Assembly: GCF_016907655.1 (NCBI RefSeq)
Contig: NZ_JAFBCL010000001.1
Coordinates: 5,924,001 to 5,988,000 of the forward strand
Length of the DNA stretch: 64,000 nt
Direction: 5' to 3'
Origin: Saccharothrix algeriensis
GTDB lineage: Bacteria; Actinomycetota; Actinomycetes; Mycobacteriales; Pseudonocardiaceae
Positions 44,065 through 53,104 of this stretch are shown here, piece after piece (positions within the stretch are counted from its first letter, which is position 1; each line of letters starts with the position of its first letter). The position numbers were made by a program, and so were the translations under genes. Under the pieces are notes generated by a model that was given only the letters and a program-made list of their open reading frames with translations, made no database searches and was not told where the DNA came from.

Positions 44065-47000
44065 GCACCACGGAGTACCCGGCGACGCGGTTGGGAGCTG
44101 TGCGCGACCTGCCCTCCGTCGGTGTGCCGGGCGTTGACGGCCGTTGGCAACCGTCCCGTGCCGGTGTGGTCAACTCCTGGGCCTGGTCCAACGAAGTCCT
44201 GGTGTTCGCCGACGGCTGGATGACCCTGACCGGCCCGAACGGGTCCGGCAAGTCGCTGACGGCGTCCATGCTGGTCACGCTCCTCCTGGACGCCGACACC
44301 TCGCAGACCGCCCTGTCCGTGTCCGGCAAGGCGGCAGGCACGCTGACCAGCAGGCACACCGACCGCAACGAACGTGAGGACCGCACGGGCACGTGGTGGC
44401 TCGAATACGGAATGCGGGATGCGGACAGCTCGGAGACGACCTACCTGACCACCGGGCTGTGGCTGCGTTCGGTCGGTGGGAACCTGCAACGGGCCTTCTT
44501 CATCGCGCCTGCTCGTGTCGGCCCACAACTCGTGCTGGAGCGGGAGGGGAACCCCGTCCGCATCGAGGACCTGGCTGCCCAACTCGCCACGGCCGGTGGC
44601 GAGTTGTTCACGTCGGCCGCCCCGCTGAGGTCGAAGGCTTCGGGACACTTGGCGGCGGTCGGTGACGAACCCGGTTATCGCCACGCGGTGCGCACCCGCC
44701 TGTTCGCCCCGCTGGACGAAGTCCGGTTCGAAGCGCTCATGGGCGTCCTGCGCAGCCTGCGGAGCCTGCGCACCGCGGAAGCCATCCCCCCGGCCCAGAT
44801 GCGCGCCGTCCTCACCGAAGCCTTGCCCGCCTTGGACCCGGACCGCCTGACCGTCATCGGCGAAGCCATGGAACGCATCTCCGAACTGGAGACGCAATTG
44901 GTCGACATGCGCGACGAGGCCAAGCAGCTGACCGCCACCGACAGGCGGTACCAGCGGTACGTCTCGGCGCTGGTCGCGGTGGAGGCGGCGCAGCTCGCGG
45001 CGGCCAACACGGACTTCGACGCCCAGACGCGCCGGACCCGGGAGGCCACCGCGAAGCTCGACGCGGCCCGCCGCGAGCAGGACGAGGCCGCGGAGCGGCT
45101 CAAGGACCTGAACGCCCACATCTCCGCGCTCGAAGGTCGGCGGGATGCGGCGGACACCGCGCTGCGCGATCACGCCGGGGCCGAACTCCCGCACATGGAA
45201 CGCAGGGCGACGGAACTGGCACAGGAGGCCGTTCGAGCTGAAGGCCGAGCCGACGAAGCCGAGCGCGACGCCCGGAGCGCAGCCGAGCAGTCCAGCGTGG
45301 CCGCGTCGAGCGCCGCGGAAGGGGCGGTCCACCTCGCAGAGCTGTCCGACGAAATGCGCTCCGCATCCCGCGAGGTGGGAGCCGGCGCCGCGCTCGACAG
45401 GCTCTTCGAGGTCGCTGACCTGCTGACGTCGGCCGGCGAGCACGAACCGTCGGCGGTCGAGCTCCAGCAGACGTGCGCCACTCCACTGGCGTGGGCGGCC
45501 GCGCGCACCGAGCAGGTCGCTCGCGCTGACGGAGCGCTCCAAGTGCACGCGGACGCCCAACGTGACGAGCGCTCGGCCGCCCAGGACCTCCGTCGGCTCG
45601 AACAGGACGAGACCGAGGCCCGGCACCGCGCGGAGGACTCGACCCTGGTGCGCCAGGCGGCCGAGGAACGCCTGGTCGAGGAGGTCGCCGCCTGGGAAGC
45701 ACGGGTCACGCACTTCGACGACGTGCCCGCCGACCTGGTCGAGTCACGCGATTCGGTTGGCGAGCGCCTGGCACCGGACCGCGTTGAAGCCTGGCTCTCG
45801 TCGACTGCGAGCCTGGTCCGCAGCCGGATCGACGTGGCGGGACGGCACCGCGCCGCCGACACCGCCGCGGCTCTGCGGGATCAGGCCGAGCAGTCGCTCG
45901 GCGTCGCGCGCGAGGAGCAGCGGAGGGCCGAGGAAGCAGTCGGGGAGACCACGGCGGCGCTCTTGGCGGTGCACGAGGAAAACCAGGCCGAGGAGGCGGA
46001 GGACGGGCGCCGACGCGACTCGGCGGCCGAGAGGTGCACGCAGGAGACGGCCGCCGCACGACACCAGCTGGACATCGCCGAGCAAGCCGCTCGCGAAGCC
46101 GACGCAGCCGCCGGGTGGGCCGCAACGAGTTGGGTGGAGGAGATCCACCGGTGGCGCCGTGCCGCGCGCTTCCTGACCACCATCCCCCTCCCCGAACCCG
46201 CCGTGGACGTCGACCCGGCCTCCGTCCGGATCGCGGTGGTGCAAGCGCACGCGCAGGTGAAGACAGAGCTGGAGCTCCTCGTCGACGCCGCTCGGCGGGC
46301 AGTCACGAGCGCCCGGGACGCGGTTGACGAGGTCGAGGGCGCACTCGCCGATGCCCGGAGGGCGGCTCCGGTTCCGACGGCGCCCCCGTGGCGTGGTCGC
46401 CGGACGGACCAAGGCGTACCGCTGTGGGCCCTGGTGGACTTCGCCGAGGATTTGTCACCCGACGAGGCGGACCGGCTGGAGGGTGCACTCCTGGTCTCCG
46501 GCCTGCTGGACGCGCTCGTGGCGCAGGACGGTTCGGCACTGGCAGGCGACCTGGTCCTCACCGCCGGCGTACCGGCGTCGGGACGCACGCTGGCCGACCT
46601 GTTGCGCCTTGAACCCTCCCCCGGCGTTCCCCCGGACCGGGTCACCGCGCTGCTCCGGTCGATACCGGCTCCCCAGGCGGTCGAGCACGGCATCATCGCC
46701 GCAGGTGCCCTGACCGCCGCCGCACCTGCGGGGTACCGCGCGGAATTCATCGGCCGCACGACCCGCGAGCGCAGGCGCCTGAGGCTGGTCGCCGACCTGG
46801 AAGCAGAACTGGCCCGCGCCGCGGCGGTGGTTGGCGCGGCCGAGGAGGAGGTGTCGGAGCGGGAGGCGGACGTCCTCGCGGCGACGGTGGAACGCGACGC
46901 GTTCCCCGAACCGACCGCGCTCTTGAATGCGCGCCGGGAAGCAGAACGGCTCCGTGCCGAAGCGGACGAGGCACGGCACCGGGCAGCGGAACGCACCACC

Positions 47001-49019
47001 GAGGCGGAGCGGGAGCGGGACCGGGTGCTCGCCCTGCTGGACGCGGCGGCGACGAAGCGGGTCTCCCGCGTCGCCAGTGCCGAGCAGCAGTTCCGTCATG
47101 CCGAGGAGATCGCCGTCCGGGCACGTTCCAAATCCGACGAGGCGGCACGGGTAGCGGAGGAACGCCGAGCGGCAGCAGCCGAGACGGCCACAGCACTGAG
47201 CGAGGCGACCGAAGCACAGCGGGAGGCGGATGCCGAACGCGCGTCGTTCCCCGATTCGGAAGACGTCCGGCGTGCGCACACCGATGAGGACCGCCGCGAG
47301 GAGGAGTTGCGTCGCGCGACCGCACTGGTCATTCCAGCCGCGGAACGCCACCGAGAAGCCGGGGAGGCGGTGCGGAAGGCCCTGCGTTGGCTGAACCATG
47401 CGGCCACGCTGCCTGACGGGACGTTGCTGCCCACTGAACGAACGCTTCTCCGGGAGCACGGCACCACCGTCACCCGCCTGGGGCACCAGGTGGAGCTGTG
47501 GCGACAGGCCGCCAAACGCGCCGCCGACCTGTCCCGTCAAGCACGTGCCTTGGCCGACGTGGCTCGTCAACGCGCCGGCATCGCCGCCAGGTCACGGGCC
47601 GAGGCGGAGGAGGCCAGGCTCACCGCGATCCGCGAAGCCTCCGCCGTCGCCGAGGCGCGGGAACTGCACGGCGCCGAATACGAGCAATTGCGGTCTGCCA
47701 GGGAACAGGTCGTTACCGAGCTGACCGGAGCGAAGGAGGAGCACTCCAGGGTGCTCAAGCACGGCCAGGAGGCCGGGGAAGTCGCCGCTGCAGCACAGGC
47801 GACCCTCGATGGCATCGCGCCCCAACGCGAGGCCGCCGAGAGACGACGCGATGGGTGCGTGCGACAACTCGGTCGGCTCGTCGAGGAGCGCTTCGCCTCC
47901 GTGCCGGACGACCTCAGGGACGCCTCGGGCAAGCCCGCACACCTCACCGCGGCTCTCACCTGGGCACGACGGCTGCTGACCGACCACACCGGAGGAGCCG
48001 ACCGGTTGGAGGCGCTTCGCCGGGCACGCGCCCAGGCGCTCTCCCAGCTGGAGACGAGTGCCCGCACGACCAGCAGCGCGTTGGCGCGGTTCGACCGCCA
48101 AGTCGTGCTCGAGAGCGTCGAGGGCACCGAGTGGCGCCGTGCCGTGGTGGCCGCCCCCGGAGCTGACCGGGGTGAAGACCTCCACGCTGCCGTCGGGAAA
48201 CTGGAAGCGACGGCGACGCAGCTGGAGGATGACCTGCGGGACGACGTGAAGCGCACCTTGAAGACGGGTCTGTTCACGCAACTCCGGCGCGACATCCTGG
48301 TTCGCCGGGAGGCGGCCCAGGAGCTGGTTCGCCACATCCGCGGCACTCTGGCCGAGGTGCGCACCGGTGTGGCCGAGGTCGGCGTGCAGGTCGACTGGAT
48401 CGTCCGGGAGGACGAGGACGCCCGGCGCATGGTCGAGTTGATCTCGCAGCCGCAGTCGGATGAGATCTTCGAGGACATGTACACCGTGTTGCGCCAACGG
48501 ATGAACGAGAAGGCGGGCGACTCGTGGAAGGACCGCGTCGCGCACACCTTCGACTACCGCTCGTGGCACGACTGGAAGATCTTCGTCACGCACTCCTCCT
48601 TCAGCGACCAGGACCGAGGGAGGTTCCGCGAGGTGACCGCGCGCTCCAACCCGCTGGAGACCTTGTCCACCGGCGAGCGGCGGTTGGCGACCATGTTGCC
48701 CCTCCTCGCGGCGGCGTGGTCCATGTACTCCGGAGCGGACTACCGGGGACCGCGGTGGGTGTCGATCGACGAGATCGACGCCGCGTTCGACGAGCCGAAC
48801 CTCCGGCAGGTGCTCGCCCTCCTCCGGTCCTGGGGGTTCGACGTGCTGGCGACCGCACCGTTCATCACCCCCATGATCAAGAAGGAAACGGGTCGGGTCG
48901 TGGTCCACCAGGTCGTCACCGCGGGCAAGCGCCGCGTCACCGTGCCGTGGCTGTGGGAGGGACAGGGCGAGCCGGAAGTGCTGACCCTCGACTTGGCCCT
49001 CGACGGGAGCGACGACTGA
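44061..49019 (+). CDS. jetC: Wadjet type III JetC (TIGR02680), SMC-like ATPase
   Basis: 1652 residues. Walker A GPNGSGKS lies at ~58-65; a very long Ala/Glu/Arg-rich coiled coil fills ~290-1450, interrupted near ~780-900 by a hinge-like globular part (WALVDFAEDLSPDEADRLEGALLVSG…). The C-terminal ATPase lobe has the signature LSTGERRLATMLPLLAA and Walker B WVSIDEIDAAFDE. This layout is that of TIGR02680, the MukB-like SMC of Wadjet III. It extrudes DNA loops and, with JetD, senses small circular DNA. The gene is intact and overlaps both neighbours by 1-4 bases. Confidence 0.92.
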   Translation: MSTTEYPATRLGAVRDLPSVGVPGVDGRWQPSRAGVVNSWAWSNEVLVFADGWMTLTGPNGSGKSLTASMLVTLLLDADTSQTALSVSGKAAGTLTSRHTDRNEREDRTGTWWLEYGMRDADSSETTYLTTGLWLRSVGGNLQRAFFIAPARVGPQLVLEREGNPVRIEDLAAQLATAGGELFTSAAPLRSKASGHLAAVGDEPGYRHAVRTRLFAPLDEVRFEALMGVLRSLRSLRTAEAIPPAQMRAVLTEALPALDPDRLTVIGEAMERISELETQLVDMRDEAKQLTATDRRYQRYVSALVAVEAAQLAAANTDFDAQTRRTREATAKLDAARREQDEAAERLKDLNAHISALEGRRDAADTALRDHAGAELPHMERRATELAQEAVRAEGRADEAERDARSAAEQSSVAASSAAEGAVHLAELSDEMRSASREVGAGAALDRLFEVADLLTSAGEHEPSAVELQQTCATPLAWAAARTEQVARADGALQVHADAQRDERSAAQDLRRLEQDETEARHRAEDSTLVRQAAEERLVEEVAAWEARVTHFDDVPADLVESRDSVGERLAPDRVEAWLSSTASLVRSRIDVAGRHRAADTAAALRDQAEQSLGVAREEQRRAEEAVGETTAALLAVHEENQAEEAEDGRRRDSAAERCTQETAAARHQLDIAEQAAREADAAAGWAATSWVEEIHRWRRAARFLTTIPLPEPAVDVDPASVRIAVVQAHAQVKTELELLVDAARRAVTSARDAVDEVEGALADARRAAPVPTAPPWRGRRTDQGVPLWALVDFAEDLSPDEADRLEGALLVSGLLDALVAQDGSALAGDLVLTAGVPASGRTLADLLRLEPSPGVPPDRVTALLRSIPAPQAVEHGIIAAGALTAAAPAGYRAEFIGRTTRERRRLRLVADLEAELARAAAVVGAAEEEVSEREADVLAATVERDAFPEPTALLNARREAERLRAEADEARHRAAERTTEAERERDRVLALLDAAATKRVSRVASAEQQFRHAEEIAVRARSKSDEAARVAEERRAAAAETATALSEATEAQREADAERASFPDSEDVRRAHTDEDRREEELRRATALVIPAAERHREAGEAVRKALRWLNHAATLPDGTLLPTERTLLREHGTTVTRLGHQVELWRQAAKRAADLSRQARALADVARQRAGIAARSRAEAEEARLTAIREASAVAEARELHGAEYEQLRSAREQVVTELTGAKEEHSRVLKHGQEAGEVAAAAQATLDGIAPQREAAERRRDGCVRQLGRLVEERFASVPDDLRDASGKPAHLTAALTWARRLLTDHTGGADRLEALRRARAQALSQLETSARTTSSALARFDRQVVLESVEGTEWRRAVVAAPGADRGEDLHAAVGKLEATATQLEDDLRDDVKRTLKTGLFTQLRRDILVRREAAQELVRHIRGTLAEVRTGVAEVGVQVDWIVREDEDARRMVELISQPQSDEIFEDMYTVLRQRMNEKAGDSWKDRVAHTFDYRSWHDWKIFVTHSSFSDQDRGRFREVTARSNPLETLSTGERRLATMLPLLAAAWSMYSGADYRGPRWVSIDEIDAAFDEPNLRQVLALLRSWGFDVLATAPFITPMIKKETGRVVVHQVVTAGKRRVTVPWLWEGQGEPEVLTLDLALDGSDD

Positions 49020-50257
49020 TGCCCGTACGACTGGACGACCTGGCACGCGACCAGGACCTTGCTCCGCTGTGGGAGGCCGTGCACAGGAGGCTGTGCTCGG
49101 GCTCTCAACCCGCAGCCATCGCAGGGGTTCGCGTGGAAAGTCTGTCGACCAACGGGATAGCGCTGCTCAGGGCGTGGTTGGACACCACCACGCGCCGTCG
49201 ACGCGACAAATCGGCGGTGGAACTCCGGGACGGCGTGGCAGTGGTGCCGTTACGCCAGGTGTTGACCGTTCTCGGGGTGGGGACCGACCAGTTGGTCGCC
49301 CTGGTCGAGTTGGCCGTGGGGCGTCCGGTGATCGACTCGGCGGCCCTGCGACGGGAAAACCTCGCCCAACGGCGTGACCTCTGGGCCGAAGTCGAGGCGA
49401 AGCTGCCCACCCTGCCCGGTCTGGCCGCGCGGATGCGCGCCGCGGGGACCGACGACGAAGCGTCAGTCCGGCGCTTCGCCGACGCGCTGGCGAAGACCGT
49501 CTCCGCACTGCCGTGCGATCCGCCGATCAGCCTGGCCAAGTTGTCCCATGACCATGCGGGTGACCCCCACTACTTCGACCTCGACCGTCTCGCCGGCGCA
49601 CGGCTCGTGAGCGCGGTCGCGGAGTGGACCGGCAAGCCCGAACCGACACGTCCCGATTCGATCCGAGCTCTGCTGACCGAGGTGGGCATCCTCGCCGACC
49701 GGTTGTCCTCAACGGTCCTGTTGCACCAAGTTCGAGTGATCGGCGACGGCCCGGTGGACCGCCGCCTGCGCGACGCGACCACGCCGGTGGCAATCACGCT
49801 GCTGGACCTGACCGTGCACCCACCTGCGCTGGCTCCCCAGGTGCTCACCGTTGTGGAGAACCCTTCCGTCCTCGAAGCCGCGATGCGCCACCGAAGCCCG
49901 CTCGCCTTCGCATGCACCAGCGGCCACCTCGGCAGCGTTGACCACGCTTTGCTCCAACTCGCCGTCGACCAGGGCGTTGCCTTGCGCTACGCGGGAGACC
50001 TGGACGGCCCTGGCCTGCGCATCGCCGGGCAGGTCGCGGCGACGTACGGAGCCGCGCTGGTCGCCATGTCGGCGGACGTCGTCCGGCACGCCGGGGCGAA
50101 GCCGTCCGCCGTACCGTTCGGTGAACCTGCCGACTGGCTCGCCCCCGAACTCCGGGATGCCATCGCCGTCTCAGGACGCGTCGTGTACCAGGAACACGAC
50201 GCCGTGCTGGGAGAGCTGCTTACGGATCAGTCCGATCCACGTGCGCACTCGACTTGA
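49019..50257 (+). CDS. jetD: Wadjet type III JetD (DUF2399/TIGR02679), Toprim nuclease
   Basis: 412 residues; its ATG shares a base with the jetC stop (TGATG). An N-terminal domain with RVESLSTNGIALLRAWLDTTTRRRR leads to a helical middle. The C-terminal Toprim domain shows VVENPSVLEAA (catalytic Glu, ~280) and YAGDLDGPGLRIA (DxD, ~325), as in topoisomerase VI-like nucleases. JetD is the cutting subunit that cleaves plasmid DNA held by the SMC complex. All catalytic residues expected from the family are present, so the nuclease should be active even though jetA is interrupted. Confidence 0.9.
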   Translation: MPVRLDDLARDQDLAPLWEAVHRRLCSGSQPAAIAGVRVESLSTNGIALLRAWLDTTTRRRRDKSAVELRDGVAVVPLRQVLTVLGVGTDQLVALVELAVGRPVIDSAALRRENLAQRRDLWAEVEAKLPTLPGLAARMRAAGTDDEASVRRFADALAKTVSALPCDPPISLAKLSHDHAGDPHYFDLDRLAGARLVSAVAEWTGKPEPTRPDSIRALLTEVGILADRLSSTVLLHQVRVIGDGPVDRRLRDATTPVAITLLDLTVHPPALAPQVLTVVENPSVLEAAMRHRSPLAFACTSGHLGSVDHALLQLAVDQGVALRYAGDLDGPGLRIAGQVAATYGAALVAMSADVVRHAGAKPSAVPFGEPADWLAPELRDAIAVSGRVVYQEHDAVLGELLTDQSDPRAHST

Positions 50258-50436
50258 GTGCGCCCGACCCGTTTTGTCGGACATCCGTGATCAGGGGACG
50301 CGGACCTCCGGAGGGATGTCCCGTCATGCAGCCCATGGGCAGGAGGAAACGGGGCCTCGGCGGTCGCCCGCCCCGGAGTCAAGGCGAATCGTGGAGCTGG
50401 GCGGGCGGGACCGGTCGGTGGGTCGGGCCGGAGGCT

Positions 50437-50463
50437 GCCGATCGGGCCTGCGGCCCGGTCGGC
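50437..50463 (-). terminator. Terminator hairpin after the cation efflux gene
   Basis: GCCGATCGGGCC and GGCCCGGTCGGC pair over 12 bp (one U-G wobble in RNA) with a 3-base loop, starting four bases past the minus-strand stop at 50467. It may also end jetD transcription. Confidence 0.7.
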
Positions 50464-50466
50464 GGT

Positions 50467-51177
50467 TCAGCAGCAGTGTTCGCCGCGCCAGGCTTCGCGG
50501 CCTTCCTTGACGGCGACGGCGGCGATGAGCAGGGCGACGGCCGGGTCGGCCCAGGACCAGCCGAGCAGGGAGTTGAGCACCAGGCCGATCAGGAGCGCGC
50601 CGGACAGGTAGGTGCACAGCAGGGTCTGCTTGGAGTCGGCGACGGCGCTGGCCGAGCCCAGTTCGCGTCCGGCGCGGCGCTGCGCGGCCGACAGGAACGG
50701 CATGACCGCCAGCGACACCGCGGCCAGGGCGATGCCGACCGCCGAGTGGTCGGCTTCGGCGGCGCCGAACAGGGCGCGCGCGGACTCGACGGTGACGTAG
50801 GCGGCCAGCGCGAAGAACGACACCGCGATGACCTTCAACGCCACTCGCTCGCGCCTTTCGGGGTCGGCGCCGGAGAACTGCCAGGCCACCGCGGCGGCCG
50901 AGGCGACCTCGATGACCGAGTCCAGGCCGAAGCCGATCAGCGCGGTGGAGGAGGCGATCGTCCCGGCGGTGATCGCCACGACCGCCTCGACGACGTTGTA
51001 GGTGATCGTCGCGGCGACCAGCAGCCGCACCCGCCGGGTGAGCGCCGCCCGTCGCTGCGGTTCCAGCCTCGGGTTCTCGACGGCGGCGGGCGCGCGGCAG
51101 TGGTCCGCGCACCCGTCTCCGGTCGCTGTCGGGACGGGGGCGAGCGGTGGCTCGATGCGGCCGTGGTCGGTGCTCAT
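50467..51177 (-). CDS. Cation diffusion facilitator (heavy-metal efflux)
   Basis: 236 residues from the ATG at 51177, whose ATGA overlaps the regulator's stop. The N-terminus has His and Cys (GDGCADHC) as a possible metal-binding tail and the C-terminus ends GEHCC. Helices are in CDF order, with TALIGFGLDSVIEVASAAAVAWQ (helix II, the usual metal-site D/E positions) and ASAVADSKQTLLCTYLSGALLIGLVLN (helix V). It lacks the large cytoplasmic C-terminal domain of classic CDF proteins. Coupling to a CmtR-like sensor suggests Cd/Pb/Zn-type efflux out of the cytosol. Confidence 0.85.
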   Translation of the reverse strand: MSTDHGRIEPPLAPVPTATGDGCADHCRAPAAVENPRLEPQRRAALTRRVRLLVAATITYNVVEAVVAITAGTIASSTALIGFGLDSVIEVASAAAVAWQFSGADPERRERVALKVIAVSFFALAAYVTVESARALFGAAEADHSAVGIALAAVSLAVMPFLSAAQRRAGRELGSASAVADSKQTLLCTYLSGALLIGLVLNSLLGWSWADPAVALLIAAVAVKEGREAWRGEHCC

Positions 51178-51527
51178 CTGCTCGCCTTCACCGCGCTCGC
51201 GGGCCGCTCGTCGTCGTTGAGGCACGGTTCGGCGGTGTCCACGGCCAGCACGACCTTGACCAGCTCGCCCAACGCGCGGGCCAGATGGGCGTCGGCCAAG
51301 GCGTAGCGGACCTGGCGGCCCTCGTGGGCGGCGACCACGAGACCGCAGCCGCGCAGGCAGGACAGGTGGTTGGACACGTTCGAGCGGGTCAGGCCCAGGT
51401 GGTCGGCGAGCTGGGCGGGGTAGCTGATCCCGTCCAGCAGGCCGACGAGGATGCGGCAGCGGGTCGGGTCGGCCAGTGCCTTGCCCAACCGGGCCAGCGC
51501 GTCCTCCCGCGTCTCACACTTCAGCAT
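51174..51527 (-). CDS. cmtR: CmtR-like Cd(II)/Pb(II)-sensing ArsR-family repressor
   Basis: 117 residues from the ATG at 51527 (an in-frame ATG at 51539 adds four residues). It aligns almost end to end with Mycobacterium tuberculosis CmtR as I recall it: ALARLGKALADPTRCRILV, LADHLGLTRSNVSNHLSCL, RGCGLVVAAHEGRQVRYAL, LGELVKVVLAVDTAEPCL. The three metal ligands of CmtR (Cys57 and Cys61 in the recognition helix SCLRGC, and a C-terminal Cys in EPCL) are all present. Metal binding should release it from the operator and induce the downstream efflux gene. In M. tuberculosis the partner is a P-type ATPase; here it is a CDF protein. Confidence 0.93.
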   Translation of the reverse strand: MLKCETREDALARLGKALADPTRCRILVGLLDGISYPAQLADHLGLTRSNVSNHLSCLRGCGLVVAAHEGRQVRYALADAHLARALGELVKVVLAVDTAEPCLNDDERPASAVKASR

Positions 51528-51539
51528 GACCGAAACCAT

Positions 51540-51563
51540 ACAGTCAACGCTGTACTACAGTCA
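51540..51563. promoter_or_regulatory. CmtR operator candidate
   Basis: Contains the perfect palindrome CTGTACTACAG (51550-51560) and two direct ACAGTCA copies (51540-51546, 51557-51563), directly upstream of the regulator start. The position fits autoregulation. Confidence 0.6.
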
Positions 51564-51760
51564 CGACTGAACCATCGAGGTTGCTCGGGAGAGGTCGTCG
51601 TCGCGTCGGCGCTGTACCTGCTGCCGGCCTTCGGCGTGCGCACCGTGCTGCGTCGCCGGCGTCGATCCACCGCATGTTCCGCGCGCAGTAAGTGATCCGC
51701 TGGTTCGGACATGGGTCCGGTGTCCTATCGCGACGGACGTGGCACGTCCGTCCCGGGTGG

Positions 51761-52567
51761 TCACGCCGTGTGCTCCCACCGGTCGAGGAGCGCGCTGATC
51801 ACCGTGGTGGTCGCGTCGGGGGCGTCGAGGGTGACGTTGTGCCCGGCGCCGGCGATGACATGTTCGCCCACGGCTTCGGCGGCGGCCCAGCGGGGCATGG
51901 CGGTGGCGATGTTGCCGGTGCGGTCGTGTTCGCCGCGGACGAGGCCGAGCGGGATCGGCGTGCGGTAGCCGGGATCGGGGTCGACCAGGGACGCGGTCGC
52001 CCGCCACACGTCCAGGAAGACCCGCTTCGGGATGCGCGCGAACGCGGCCTCCGATTCCGCGATGCCCCGGGGCGTGATCGCCGAGGCGCGGGCCATGAGC
52101 CGGGGCAGCCGGGACGCCGGCACGAGCGCCAGCGACGGTGCGGCGAGCCTGAGCAGGAACCGCTCGGCCGTGCTCAGCGGGCCGGTGTTCCAGGTCGCGT
52201 CCAGGACGATCAGGCCGTGCGCGCGGTCGGGCAGCCGGCGGACCAGCGCCTGGGCGAGGTTGCCGCCCAACGAGTGCCCGACCAGGACCGGGCGCCGCAC
52301 GGCGAGGTGGTCGAGCAGCGCGACGAGGTCGGCGAAGGCGGCGGTGGCGGTGAACCGCACCCCCGTGCCGAGGTCGGACCCGCTGTGACCGCGCAGGTCC
52401 CAGAGGATCACCCGGTGCCCGGCCCGGTGCAGCGCGAGCGCGGGCGCGTCGAACATCCGGTGGTCCATCCCGGCGCCGTGGACGAACACGACCGGACGCC
52501 GTGGACCCGGGAGATCGCGGTACCGCAGCACCGCGCCGTCCCTGCGCAGTGCTCTCTCAGTGTTCAT
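51761..52567 (-). CDS. Alpha/beta-fold hydrolase
   Basis: 268 residues from the ATG at 52567; longer in-frame starts upstream look non-coding. The fold is clear: oxyanion-hole segment VVFVHGAGMDHRMFD (~27), nucleophile elbow VLVGHSLGGNLAQAL (Ser ~95), acid in LVRGEHDRTGNI (~215) and catalytic His in IAGAGHNVTLDAPD (~245). The cap region (FLLRLAAPSLALVPASRLPRLMARAS) is helical. The substrate cannot be predicted. The gene stands alone, downstream of the metal operon and divergent from the operon at 53105. Confidence 0.85.
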   Translation of the reverse strand: MNTERALRRDGAVLRYRDLPGPRRPVVFVHGAGMDHRMFDAPALALHRAGHRVILWDLRGHSGSDLGTGVRFTATAAFADLVALLDHLAVRRPVLVGHSLGGNLAQALVRRLPDRAHGLIVLDATWNTGPLSTAERFLLRLAAPSLALVPASRLPRLMARASAITPRGIAESEAAFARIPKRVFLDVWRATASLVDPDPGYRTPIPLGLVRGEHDRTGNIATAMPRWAAAEAVGEHVIAGAGHNVTLDAPDATTTVISALLDRWEHTA

Positions 52568-52970
52568 AACATTCAGAATATCGTGAACCCTGAGGTGGCG
52601 TGCACACGCGGTCGAGCGCATGACCTCGTGGCTTCCCGACCACCGCCGAGTCGCCCGTTGCGAGCGCCACGTCGTCGGCCACTGCGCCTTCGCCGCCCCG
52701 GCCCGCGGCGGTGGTCGGGTCCTGAACCGCGGAAGGGCGCGAGCCCGGAGTGGACCGTCCACGATGTGCCGAATCGGTCGCCCGCGAACTTTCCGATGTC
52801 CATTTGCGACGATTCCGCTGTGCGGCGGCCCGGCGCGGGAAAGGGGCGGGTTGCAAGCAATCGTCACATTCGCCTGCATCCGGACGTGCATCATGAACGC
52901 CTGTTCGCGGGCTGTCCATGCTGCTCAACGGGTGAAATCGCCGGGGGAGTGCGATGACTGTAAGTAAATG
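52568..52970. other. Intergenic region upstream of the SfnB-like operon
   Basis: About 400 bases. It contains a short plus frame (about 52797-52957) with a CPCC motif and an overlapping frame with two Cys near its end, neither with a clear ribosome site. The region ends at the promoter at 52971. Confidence 0.4.
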
Positions 52971-52999
52971 TAGACACGCCTGTGCGTCACTACTAGTAT
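52971..52999 (+). promoter_or_regulatory. Promoter of the flavoprotein/PhnD-like/TusA-ferritin operon
   Basis: TAGACA (52971-52976) and TAGTAT (52994-52999) with the ideal 17-base spacer, in an unusually AT-rich stretch for this genome. Transcription would begin near 53006, about 100 bases before the first start codon. Confidence 0.65.
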
Positions 53000-53024
53000 T
53001 CCAATGATCGTTTGAATATTGGAA
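52999..53024. promoter_or_regulatory. Operator-like inverted repeat over the transcription start
   Basis: TTCCAAT-N12-ATTGGAA, overlapping the -10 edge and predicted start. A site here would act as a repressor operator. A related TTCC-TT-GGAA palindrome lies upstream of the ArsR-rhodanese gene at 63851-63860. Confidence 0.55.
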
Positions 53025-53104
53025 CATCTTCCCGGGCAAGGCACGGCGTGACGCCGATCCGGTCCCCGGATCCGGTTCCCGATCCCTGACGAGGTGGTGC
53101 CCCA

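Noticed and set aside
44061..50257. Chromosomal MukBEF/condensin operon
   Set aside because: The Toprim JetD and the DUF2397/DUF2398 proteins make it Wadjet type III rather than a housekeeping condensin.
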